From JBGSMF01 sp964651475 (lineage in GTDB: Bacteria > Chloroflexota > Anaerolineae > Fen-1058), in NCBI GenBank assembly GCA_964651475.1, contig CAZYXV010000010.1:84715-148714 (forward strand): a stretch of 64,000 nucleotides of DNA. Reading direction: 5' to 3'. The notes below the pieces were generated by a model. The model was given only the letters and a program-made list of their open reading frames with translations. It was not told the DNA's origin and did no database searches. Position 1 is the first letter of the stretch; every line of letters begins with the position of its first letter. The position numbers and the translations under genes were made by a program. Below, in pieces: positions 44,353 through 51,626 of the stretch.

Positions 44353-44646
44353 TTATTTCTTCTGCGCGCAGAATTTTGCACGCTTCGCGTCGCGCACGAG
44401 CGCAGCGCCGTAGAGGGCTTCGGCGCTGCGTGGCACGTAATTTCTTGCGGCAACCATTTTCACCAGTTCGTCTTGCACCGAAGCATTGGGAGCACGTCCA
44501 AACAGGTACAGTTGCTCAAAGATTTCCGTCAAGCCCATCAGGCCGACCGTGCTGCCATTGCCGAAAAGGTCCACCTGTACGATGTCTCCACCTGACTCGC
44601 CGCAGCACTGCGACTTGCGCCACATATCCAGTCCTCGTCCAGTCAT
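44353..44646 (-). CDS. Small IFEQL-family protein 1
   Basis: A 97-residue protein: an N-terminal CC pair (SQCCGESGGDIVQVDLFGNG), then GLMGLTEIFEQLYLFGRAP and MVAARNYVPRSAEALYGAAL, ending near a CAQKK. The same plan recurs at 48337 and as the tail of the DGC protein at 53827. AAGGGG precedes its ATG. I know of no function; the cysteines and the neighbours suggest thiol, metal or metalloid binding. Confidence 0.7.
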   Translation of the reverse strand: MTGRGLDMWRKSQCCGESGGDIVQVDLFGNGSTVGLMGLTEIFEQLYLFGRAPNASVQDELVKMVAARNYVPRSAEALYGAALVRDAKRAKFCAQKK

Positions 44647-44720
44647 AGATTTACCCCTTCATACCATTGTCATTTCATGGTTACATGGACCCGTCTTGAC
44701 CCATACCAGACTCATCAGTA

Positions 44721-44900
44721 TCAAAGTCCCCCGCGCTCGTTTTCCAGGTGACTGCGCAACGCTTTGCGGCGCACGGCTTGCACCTGGGCCCAGACCACCT
44801 CTTTGAGAAAGCGCAGAGCCTCCGCTCCATCCTCGTCGGCCAGGAACATCTGCACCTCGGCTTGCTGTTGCTCGTCCAATACCACGCTCACTTTGGACAT
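44721..44900 (-). CDS. Very small protein, helix-type paralog A
   Basis: A 59-residue protein, MSKVSVVLDEQQQAEVQMFL..., with an excellent AGGAGG four bases before the ATG. It has the layout beta-strand (VSVVLDE), acidic D-x-x-EA turn, then helix ending in V-x-AxRRK. The neighbour at 44937 and the gene at 46551 share that layout. It might be a small regulator or an adaptor. Confidence 0.65.
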   Translation of the reverse strand: MSKVSVVLDEQQQAEVQMFLADEDGAEALRFLKEVVWAQVQAVRRKALRSHLENERGGL

Positions 44901-44936
44901 CTTGCCTCCTTAGGCTTGGCCTCAGGCCAGCCCCTG

Positions 44937-45101
44937 CTATCCGCAGCGCAAGCGCAACGCGGCTTCGACCTTTTTGGCAATCACTTCCCGCACAAAGCGG
45001 TATATCGCCTCGTCGTCATCCTGCTCGGCCAGGCGCATTGCCTGGCGCGCCTCGTCTTCGTCCAAGATAATCAGCGTCTTTTCGATTCTCTCTTTAGACA
45101 T
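44937..45101 (-). CDS. Very small protein, helix-type paralog B
   Basis: A 54-residue protein, MSKERIEKTLIILDEDEARQ..., related to the 44721 product: TLIILDEDE, then DDDEAIYRFVREVIAKKVEA and a terminal RLRCG. Same strand and spacing as its neighbour. Function unknown. Confidence 0.6.
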   Translation of the reverse strand: MSKERIEKTLIILDEDEARQAMRLAEQDDDEAIYRFVREVIAKKVEAALRLRCG

Positions 45102-45192
45102 TCCATTTCTTTTTATCCACGAAGGACACAAAGGGACACTAATATTTCAAATCTTCTTCGTGAGCCTTCGTGTTCTTCGTGGATTACTTGCA

Positions 45193-45375
45193 TCACCGGA
45201 CCAATCGTTTCCATTCCAATTTGCCATGGCTGCCAAAATTGATGAGCAACCCGACTCGCAAGCCGGTGGCTTTGTTCTCGATGCACCTCCATCGCAGCGC
45301 CAACGATGGCATACACCTCGTCTTTTAAAAGCAATTCTGTCACTGCGTTTTCCCCTAATCTTTTTGTCCACAAAG
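45193..45375 (-). pseudogene. GxxExxY-family gene remnant with internal deletion
   Basis: The minus strand reads ELLLKDEVYAIVGAAMEVHR, the start of GxxExxY proteins, and then in another frame KATGLRVGLLINFGSHGKLE plus WKRLVR and a stop at 45193, the end of the same family. The middle 60 or so residues are missing and the frame is broken. Related CACGAAGGACAC-type repeats flank it (45117-45180, 45364-45430). The rest of 45102-45433 has no gene. Confidence 0.75.
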
Positions 45376-45433
45376 GACACGAAGGAACACTAAATATTTA
45401 AACTCTTTCGTGCTTCTTCGTGCCCTTCGTGGA

Positions 45434-46570
45434 TCACAAAGCGTCCTGGAGAGATTGGACAGCATAATCAATTTCTTCGGCTGTATTAAAGTAGCCGGGA
45501 CTAAAGCGCAGCGCCCCAAGTTCCAACGTCCCCGCCGCGCGATGAGCCTGGGGGGCGCAGTGCAGCCCGGCCCGCGTCGCCACGCCAAACACCTTGTCCA
45601 GCACGGCAGCCAGTTGGTCGGGGACATAGTCTTCCACCGTGATCGCCACTACCGCCGTGCGCCGTTGCAGGTCTTGCGGTCCAAGAACGCTCAGGCCTGG
45701 CACAGCCTGCAATGGCTCGATGAGCCGGGCAGCCAGCGCCATCTCGTGGGCGCGGATGTGCTCGACGCTCCGCTCCAGCACAAAGCGTACCCCGGCCAGC
45801 AAGCCCGCGATCCCGGCCGCGTTCTGGGTGCCAGCTTCCAGCCGCGCGGGCAATTCTTCCGGCATTGTGTCGGGCCGTGAAAGCAAGCCCGAGCCGCCCT
45901 CGATCCACGTCTCCAGTTCGACACCTGCTCGCACTACCAGTCCACCGCTGCCGTGCGGACCGTACAGCCCCTTGTGTCCGGCAAAGGCCAGCAAGTCTAT
46001 GCCCATCGCCTGCATGTCAATCGGATAGGCCCCGGCGCTTTGGGCGGCGTCCACCAGCAAGAGCGCGCCGTGACGGTGAGCTATCTCGCCTATCTCAGCG
46101 ATGGGCAAGATCGCTCCCAGCACATTAGAGGCATGTAGCATGGTCACCAGGCGCGTGTTGGAGCGGAAACCTGCCTCTACATCAGATGGGTCAAGCGTCC
46201 CATCGGCGGCGCAGGGAACGACGCCAAGTTCGACGCCGTGCTTTTCCAACGCCTTGAGCGGCCGCCATGTGGCATTGTGCTCGATGGCAGACGTGAGCAC
46301 GTGGTCGCCGGGCCGCAGCAGCCCCTTGAGCGCCATGTTGATAGCCTGGGTCGCGTTCAACGTAAACGCCACACCTTGCGGATCGGGCGCGTTGAAAAGC
46401 TGCGCCAGCGCCGCCCGCGCTTCGTCGGCGATGCGCTGCGCTTCCTCTTCCCGCCAGTGCCCGCCCCGGCCTGGGGTGGCGCCAATTTCGCGCATAAAAT
46501 GGTCTATGGCCTGGTAAACCGCTTCGGGCTTGGGCCAGCTCGTGGCGGCATTATCCAGGTAAACGTCCAT
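45434..46570 (-). CDS. Cysteine desulfurase family protein (EF2568 type)
   Basis: A 378-residue class V aminotransferase starting MDVYLDNAATSWPKPEAVYQ at 46570 with GGGAG upstream. PLP lysine in LLAFAGHKGLYGPHGSGGLV; the catalytic Cys in ATRAGLHCAPQAHRAAGTLE, followed by ALRFSPGYFNT. This end pattern is typical of the subfamily found in Enterococcus EF2568, which travels with selenium-dependent molybdenum hydroxylases. A molybdenum hydroxylase, MoeA and Mog lie 7-10 kb away. It may deliver sulfur or selenium. Confidence 0.85.
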   Translation of the reverse strand: MDVYLDNAATSWPKPEAVYQAIDHFMREIGATPGRGGHWREEEAQRIADEARAALAQLFNAPDPQGVAFTLNATQAINMALKGLLRPGDHVLTSAIEHNATWRPLKALEKHGVELGVVPCAADGTLDPSDVEAGFRSNTRLVTMLHASNVLGAILPIAEIGEIAHRHGALLLVDAAQSAGAYPIDMQAMGIDLLAFAGHKGLYGPHGSGGLVVRAGVELETWIEGGSGLLSRPDTMPEELPARLEAGTQNAAGIAGLLAGVRFVLERSVEHIRAHEMALAARLIEPLQAVPGLSVLGPQDLQRRTAVVAITVEDYVPDQLAAVLDKVFGVATRAGLHCAPQAHRAAGTLELGALRFSPGYFNTAEEIDYAVQSLQDAL

Positions 46571-46790
46571 CGTCACTCCCAGTTTCTTCCGGGGCGATGC
46601 CGCGCCGTTGGGCCGCCTCTTGGACGCGGGGCGCGATTGCGCGCCGAAACAGCTCGACTGCCCCTTGAACATCGCGATCCAGTATGACCTGTTTCAACTC
46701 GATGATTTCCGGCGCTTCCAACGTCAGGCAAATATAGCGCGGGCGATTTGATGTTGATGTTTTGAGCGTCTCGCGCGCTGCTTCAGACAT
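46551..46790 (-). CDS. Small protein, helix-type paralog C
   Basis: A 79-residue protein from the ATG at 46790 (GGAGGGGGG just upstream). RPRYICLTLEAPEIIELKQV followed by DVQGAVELFRRAIAPRVQEA repeats the strand-turn-helix layout of the 44721 and 44937 proteins with short extensions. It overlaps the desulfurase start by 20 bases and so is coupled to it. Confidence 0.65.
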   Translation of the reverse strand: MSEAARETLKTSTSNRPRYICLTLEAPEIIELKQVILDRDVQGAVELFRRAIAPRVQEAAQRRGIAPEETGSDDGRLPG

Positions 46791-46825
46791 CCCCCCTCCC
46801 ATTAACTTGAATTATGGACATCAAA

Positions 46826-47545
46826 TTAATAACTCTCAACGAGCCGCCACAAACTATACAATCCCGCGCCGATGAACACCAGCGCGGCCAGCTTGCGCAC
46901 CACCCGTTCGGTCTGCGCCAGCGCGTTGAGGCCGGCCGCCGCGCGTTCCACGCCCATTGCCAGCGGCACGCCCAAGGCCAACACCGGCAAGCCGGTGCCA
47001 AGGCCAAAGACGAATGGCAGCGTGAATCCGCCCGCCGAACTGAGCGCCATCGGTATGAGGACGCCAAAGTAAATTGCCGCACTGTAGGGGCAAAAGGCCA
47101 GCGCGAACGTAAAGCCGAGCAAGAACGCGCCGATGCCTTTCCATTGCGCTACGCGCTCTTGCAGCCTGACCAGCCACGTCGAGCCAATGGTCACACTTGG
47201 ATGAATGATATCTAGCAACACCAGGCCGACCAAGATCAGCACCGGACCCAGGGCTACATCGGCCACATCTTGCAAGCCGCCGGCCAACTGGCTGATTTGC
47301 TCACCGGCGGCCAGCACCATCAAGCCCACCAGGCCGTAAGCCATCGCTCGCCCCAGCGTGTACAGCAGGCCGGTGGCAAGCACCGCCCGGCGGTTGGCAA
47401 ACTGCCTCGCTGTGTAGCTCACCGCTGCCACATTGGTCGCCAATGGGCACGGGCCGATGGAGGCCAGCAATCCCACCAGGAACGCAGCCAGGATGGGCGC
47501 ATTGACCGTGTTGATGATTTCATAAATCCACGTGCCAAAGTCCAT
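46826..47545 (-). CDS. CcdA-like membrane protein, ArsG-type permease
   Basis: A 239-residue protein with six membrane helices and the CcdA/DsbD pattern LVGLLASIGPCPLATNVAAV near the N terminus. It is stop-start coupled (TAATG) to an ArsF-like gene, the order seen in arsEFG loci that detoxify aromatic arsenicals, where ArsG is the exporter. It could alternatively pass electrons across the membrane to the anchored redox partner. The block lacks ArsB and Acr3, so it is a prime candidate for the arsenical exit route. Confidence 0.75.
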   Translation of the reverse strand: MDFGTWIYEIINTVNAPILAAFLVGLLASIGPCPLATNVAAVSYTARQFANRRAVLATGLLYTLGRAMAYGLVGLMVLAAGEQISQLAGGLQDVADVALGPVLILVGLVLLDIIHPSVTIGSTWLVRLQERVAQWKGIGAFLLGFTFALAFCPYSAAIYFGVLIPMALSSAGGFTLPFVFGLGTGLPVLALGVPLAMGVERAAAGLNALAQTERVVRKLAALVFIGAGLYSLWRLVESY

Positions 47546-48237
47546 TAACCCTCTCCAAGTGCGGCGTTGATTTTATCGCGCAGCAGCGGCAAGAACTTGG
47601 CTTCGTTGTTCAACACGATCCAAACATCGCTAACCGGACAGATGTATTCGACGCCGTTCTTGATAATGCCAAAGAAAAGCGACGAACCCGTTGCACCGTA
47701 CTTGCGCGTCAGGGCGGTGTTTTGCGGATCTTGAACATCTATTGTCGTCAGGTTAACAAGGCCGCTGCTCATCTGGTCGGTGAAGTAGGTATCCAACGTC
47801 TTGCGCGTCAATCGCTCGGCTTCCTGGCAGCTTTTGCAGCGCTGTGTGCGATGAAAATAAGCGACCTCGACGCGCTCGACTTGGCCGGGTGGAAGTTGGC
47901 TCAATTGGGTAATTCGCTTGATGGTCAAGGTGATAGGATTAGTAGTTGGCGGGGTTGCCGTTGCCGACGGGTTGATTGACGGTGCGGCCACTGTCGTCGG
48001 CGCGATTGGCGCGGCTACTACTGTCGGCGTGACTAGCGCGGCCACTGACGCCGGCGTGACTGGCGCGGCGGCAGACGAGGCGGCATTTTGCGCCATCCAC
48101 CCCAAGCCGAGGGCCGACACAATAATCAAGCCCAGGCCAATGGTCGCCGCCAAAACGACGCGGCGATTTGTGGAGGTTTGAACGGGGGCTGCCGCCGGCT
48201 TGCCGGTGGAACGCGGCTTGTTTCGGTGTTTGGTCAT
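47545..48237 (-). CDS. ArsF-like membrane-anchored redox protein
   Basis: A 230-residue protein. One membrane helix at about 28-50 (VVLAATIGLGLIIVSALGLG), a low-complexity Ala/Pro/Thr/Val linker (repeats like AALVTP, AAPIAP) to residue 95, and a thioredoxin-like domain with CKSC (YFHRTQRCKSCQEAERLTRK) and a later single Cys. The C-terminal domain matches what is called the nitrophenyl-arsenical reductase subunit ArsF family. It is coupled to the ArsG-like gene. Confidence 0.75.
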   Translation of the reverse strand: MTKHRNKPRSTGKPAAAPVQTSTNRRVVLAATIGLGLIIVSALGLGWMAQNAASSAAAPVTPASVAALVTPTVVAAPIAPTTVAAPSINPSATATPPTTNPITLTIKRITQLSQLPPGQVERVEVAYFHRTQRCKSCQEAERLTRKTLDTYFTDQMSSGLVNLTTIDVQDPQNTALTRKYGATGSSLFFGIIKNGVEYICPVSDVWIVLNNEAKFLPLLRDKINAALGEG

Positions 48238-48336
48238 AATATTCTCTCCAGTTTTATTCGTTTTTCCGAATGGTATTTTGCCAAAAGAGGGACGGCTATT
48301 TCAGCCGCCCACGGCAAGGCAGGTTGAGAACCTGCC

Positions 48337-48624
48337 CTACTTGCTCTTGCGCGCGTAGAACGAGGCATATTCTCGGCGCAGCGCCGCCGCGTATTTGGCT
48401 TCAATTTCTGATTTGGATACGATGTAATTCTTTTGCGCGCGCACCATGCCAACCAGTTCTTCATCGCTCGCCTCGTCGGGCTTGCGTCCCATCGCCAGCA
48501 ATTGCTCAAACACAACATTCAAGCCCATAATGCCAACCGTGTGCCCTTCACCCAGTCGCAGTTGGGTGATGTTGCCGTCGCTTTTGGGGCAGCACGCGCC
48601 CGTCATTGTCGGTTGTCCGCTCAC
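48337..48624 (-). CDS. Small IFEQL-family protein 2
   Basis: About 95 residues from a GTG at 48624 with GGAGG six bases ahead. MTGACCPKSDGNITQLRLGE, then VGIMGLNVVFEQLLAMGRKP and MVRAQKNYIVSKSEIEAKYA. Same plan as 44353: CC pair, beta region, GLxxxFEQL helix, NYI and a Tyr-rich end. Overlaps the thioredoxin gene by four bases. A GCAGGTT/AACCTGC hairpin lies just after its stop (48319-48336). Confidence 0.7.
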   Translation of the reverse strand: MSGQPTMTGACCPKSDGNITQLRLGEGHTVGIMGLNVVFEQLLAMGRKPDEASDEELVGMVRAQKNYIVSKSEIEAKYAAALRREYASFYARKSK

Positions 48625-48872
48625 GCTGCACCTCCTTCGCACCATTCACGCAAGGCTTTTTCGATGCGCTTTTGCCCTCCATATCCTGCCGAGATGACTT
48701 GTCCATCTACCACCAGCCCCGGCAGCACAAGCAGCTCATACTGAGCAATCTGTTCCAGAGCGTCCACACGCTCTATCGCCGCATCGAGACCCAGGCGAGA
48801 AACCACAGCCCGCACATCAGCTTCCATGTGTTTGCACGCGGCGCAGCCAACGCCGACAATCTGGATCAACAT
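48621..48872 (-). CDS. Small thioredoxin (ArsE-like position)
   Basis: An 83-residue protein, MLIQIVGVGCAACKHMEADV, with CAAC and a VLPGLVVDGQVISAGYGGQK second half. It belongs to the small thioredoxin group of the arsE kind by place: thioredoxin, small CC protein, ArsF-like, ArsG-like in a row. Four-base overlap with the next gene and abutting the TauE-like gene. Confidence 0.8.
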   Translation of the reverse strand: MLIQIVGVGCAACKHMEADVRAVVSRLGLDAAIERVDALEQIAQYELLVLPGLVVDGQVISAGYGGQKRIEKALREWCEGGAA

Positions 48873-48874
48873 GG

Positions 48875-49627
48875 TTAACTCAGCAGCAGATAGGCACGCT
48901 GCACAGCCAGCAGCACCAGCGCCAGCGCAAACAGGCGACTGAGCGTGAGCGATTTGACACGCCGGGCCATAAACCGCGCCCCCAATTGTGCGCCCACGAT
49001 GGCCGTAATCGAGGTGAGCGCCAACATCAACCAGTCGAACTGCGCGTTGCCCAGGTGCGAAGCAAAAGCCGAAAATGACGGCAGCGTGACAATCACGCTG
49101 TTGGTGGCGGCAGCCAGGCGCGCCGTGTAGCCTAGCAGCACCAACGTCGGCATCAGCAAAAAGCCCGGCCCCACGCCCAGAAACCCGGCGAACACTGCAA
49201 TTGCCGCGCTGAGCAATCCGCCTTTCACGCGCGTTCCATCGGTGATGACCGGCGCAACGCTGTCGTCCATCTTGGGCGGAAAGGCCATGCGATAAGCCAG
49301 GAACAGCAGCACCGCGGCGTATATCCACCATACGATGGTCGTCGGCACAAACTGCAACAGCCACACGCCCAGCGGCGCGACCAGTGTGGTGATCACGAGC
49401 AGCGGAATGGCGGTGCGCCAGTCTACCATCTTGGCGCGCGCGAATGCGACCGCGCCCGAGATGGCCGTCAAGCCATTGAGCCACAACGACCAGGGCATGA
49501 TCACGTGTTTCAGCTCAAACCCGAACAGCCCCAACACCGGCGTGGCAATAAAGGCCACGCCCAGTCCCATCATCCCAGAGAGGAATGATAGGACAAACAA
49601 CAGTAACGAGATCACAAAGTATAACAT
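48875..49627 (-). CDS. TauE/SafE-family permease
   Basis: A 250-residue protein with about eight membrane helices in two repeats (LLLFVLSFLSGMMGLGVAFI; AGFLGVGPGFLLMPTLVLLG), the TSUP pattern of sulfite, taurine-sulfonate and thiosulfate carriers. GGA precedes the ATG at 49627. It could export sulfite or a sulfur- or arsenic-containing anion. The Cys-free repeats give no substrate hint. Confidence 0.8.
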   Translation of the reverse strand: MLYFVISLLLFVLSFLSGMMGLGVAFIATPVLGLFGFELKHVIMPWSLWLNGLTAISGAVAFARAKMVDWRTAIPLLVITTLVAPLGVWLLQFVPTTIVWWIYAAVLLFLAYRMAFPPKMDDSVAPVITDGTRVKGGLLSAAIAVFAGFLGVGPGFLLMPTLVLLGYTARLAAATNSVIVTLPSFSAFASHLGNAQFDWLMLALTSITAIVGAQLGARFMARRVKSLTLSRLFALALVLLAVQRAYLLLS

Positions 49628-49640
49628 CGTTAGTATCCTT

Positions 49641-49904
49641 TCATTTCCCAAATATCCGCTGCGCTGTCGCCTCGTCCACGCGGCACTCGGGCTGGATCAG
49701 CACGCCGAATGGATTGACGCTGACGCCATCCACCAGGATGCCCGGCGAGGCGCGCATGTCATGCTGCGCGGCCAGCGCCTGGCCTTCAGATGATTCCAGC
49801 TCGATGTGCGTGAACGGAATGTTATGCGCCTCAAGATACTCGATCACCTTGCGGCTGCGGCGACAGCCCGGCGCGGGCAAGATGACGATAGCGCGCTTGT
49901 CCAC
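49641..49904 (-). CDS. Glutaredoxin-like protein
   Basis: An 87-residue thioredoxin-fold protein: VILPAPGCRRSRKVIEYLEA gives a CxxS-type site (C-R-R-S), MRASPGILVDGVSVNPFG the cis-proline turn. A second cysteine is in IQPECRVDE. Monothiol chemistry is likely. Starts after a stretch of gene debris and before the TauE-like gene. Confidence 0.75.
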   Translation of the reverse strand: MDKRAIVILPAPGCRRSRKVIEYLEAHNIPFTHIELESSEGQALAAQHDMRASPGILVDGVSVNPFGVLIQPECRVDEATAQRIFGK

Positions 49905-49905
49905 C

Positions 49906-50378
49906 TAATCCTCTTTCTCGCCACTGACCAGGCCCACCGCGCGCAGGATAGAAAGTTGTTGAGAAACGTAGGCCTGATGACTCAACGGCTTCGTCCTCAT
50001 CCAGACCACACGCCAGGAGCGATTCCAACTCTTTGCGGTTGACGGTACCGATGGCGGCCTCGTACGTCACTTGGGTCTGGTCATCGCGCACGATGACCAG
50101 CGGCGTGCTGGTTCCTGCCAGGCCAGTGTGATGCCAAGCCGCACCCGCTCCGTGATTGAAAGACCAAGCAGGTCGCGGCCATCGAACAGGATGCGGCCCG
50201 AATCCGGCGCATAGCCTCCGCAGCCCATCAAAGTGTACGCCAACGACGATTTTCCAGAGCCATTCAAGCCCAGTAGCGCGTGAATCTGGCCTGCTTGTAC
50301 ACTCAAGTTCACGTTGCGGAGGATGTCGCGCCCCTCGCGGCGCAGCGACATGTTCTCGATTTGCAACAGATCGGCCAT
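49906..50378 (-). pseudogene. Gene debris: sufC 5' part, sufB/D 3' part, arsR fragment
   Basis: Reading leftward from the ATG at 50378, MADLLQIENMSLRREG and ALLGLNGSGKSSLAYTLMG are the start of SufC (Walker A) to about 50110. Then, in another frame, TYEAAIGTVNRKELESLLAC and GLDEDEAVE are the end of SufB/SufD, and finally HQAYVSQQLSILRAVGLVSG, the recognition helix of an ArsR protein, ends in a stop near 49906. Three gene scraps are spliced together by deletion. The start codon is still coupled to the ProC-like gene (TAATG). Confidence 0.75.
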
Positions 50379-51175
50379 TATGAATCTTCCCACAATTTGT
50401 GCTGGGTTCGCTCCACCTTGTCTTTCGCGGCGCGCGCCGCGTCGTGAAACAATTGCGACACCCATGCTTCGTCAACTGTGACCAGGGGCGTCAGGGCTTT
50501 GATCTCGGCAAATGCCAGGCCGGTTTGCAAAACTAGCGCTGCTGTGCCTAGCATCACTTGCGCTGCGACTTGCTGGGCCGACTCGACCTCAAGACCAGCC
50601 TCGACCCCCGCCTGTGTCATCCCTTCCAACACTGGCAGCACGGAACGCATAGCCGCGCCGGTTAATCCAACGCACCAGTTCATTTGCTCGTCATGCACGA
50701 CGATGGTTTCGCCCAACGCAGCCAGCAGCGTTTCTACCAGCGCCCGCGCTTCCGGCGTAACCGACGTTCCAAAAGCGACCGGATTCATCCCGCGCCCGAC
50801 GAGCGAGGGGGCATTCGGCATGACCCGCGCCACGCTCACGCCAGGCGGCGTCAACGCCTCCAGACGCTCCAGGGGAACCGCCGCAGCAAAGGAAACGATG
50901 ACCTGGCCTGGCCTCAGCCACTTTAGCGCCTGCACCACCTGAGGGATTGTTGGGGGCGGCGTGGCGATCAGCACAGCGTCGGCGGAGCAGGCCATTTCGT
51001 CGGTCAACGATACGACCCGCACGCCAAACTGCGCGGCAGCGGTCTGCCCTCGATCAGGATCAGAATCGTACACGGTCAGGTGATCGGCCGGAACGCCCGC
51101 GGCGTGCAATCGCTCAAGCAAGATACGGCCTATATTGCCCGCGCCAATCACCATCAGATGTTTATCACGCAACAT
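50378..51175 (-). CDS. Pyrroline-5-carboxylate reductase-like protein
   Basis: A 265-residue NAD(P)-dependent reductase of the ProC fold: MVIGAGNIGRILLERLHAAG at the start, ATPPPTIPQVVQAL and VMPNAPSLVGRGMNPVAFG in the middle, and GLTGAAMRSVLPVLEGM in the dimer domain. Start at 51175. It may serve proline synthesis or act on another imine; its place in a metalloid operon is unexplained. It once led into suf genes, now wrecked. Confidence 0.8.
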   Translation of the reverse strand: MLRDKHLMVIGAGNIGRILLERLHAAGVPADHLTVYDSDPDRGQTAAAQFGVRVVSLTDEMACSADAVLIATPPPTIPQVVQALKWLRPGQVIVSFAAAVPLERLEALTPPGVSVARVMPNAPSLVGRGMNPVAFGTSVTPEARALVETLLAALGETIVVHDEQMNWCVGLTGAAMRSVLPVLEGMTQAGVEAGLEVESAQQVAAQVMLGTAALVLQTGLAFAEIKALTPLVTVDEAWVSQLFHDAARAAKDKVERTQHKLWEDS

Positions 51176-51192
51176 GTTCACGTCCTTTTGAG

Positions 51193-51606
51193 TCAATCTG
51201 GGCCTGGCTGCGCTCGCAGCGAACCCAGCGCAAACACCGGGCAAATGTCATGCAGTTCACGCACGCCAGCCGCCTGGCAGACCTCGACGGCCACCAGCGT
51301 GAAGCAGCCAGGCGGCAACCAGATCACTTGAGCGCCACTGGCGATGACGTCCGGCATCATCCGCTCAGTGATGGCGGGCGCCAGGGCCACTACGACTACA
51401 TCGGGCCGCGCCGGTAAAGCGCCAAGCGAAGGGTAGCAAGTATGGCCTTCGATCTCGGCGTACTTGGGGTTGACCGGATACACGGTATAGCCGCCGGATA
51501 GCAATGTGGCGAACACCTCGTGCCCATACTTGTCCGGTTCGCGCGAAACCCCAATCACGGCAAACGATTTGTATGCTGTGAGTATCTCGTGTGCTGTTTC
51601 GAGCAT
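51193..51606 (-). CDS. CoA-binding domain protein (YccU/HscF type)
   Basis: A 137-residue Rossmann-like CoA-binding protein: YKSFAVIGVSREPDKYGHEV, YTVYPVNPKYAEIEG and VIWLPPGCFTLVAVEVCQAA. Single-domain members exist alone in many bacteria without a settled role. Start at 51606. Here it stands between a radical SAM gene and the ProC-like gene. Confidence 0.85.
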   Translation of the reverse strand: MLETAHEILTAYKSFAVIGVSREPDKYGHEVFATLLSGGYTVYPVNPKYAEIEGHTCYPSLGALPARPDVVVVALAPAITERMMPDVIASGAQVIWLPPGCFTLVAVEVCQAAGVRELHDICPVFALGSLRAQPGPD

Positions 51607-51626
51607 GTGTACCCCCAATCCAAATG

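Noticed and set aside
49831..50475. A 214-residue continuous gene at 50 kb
   Set aside because: It reads through SufC DNA in the wrong frame and only its middle matches SufB/D; it is part of a gene mosaic.
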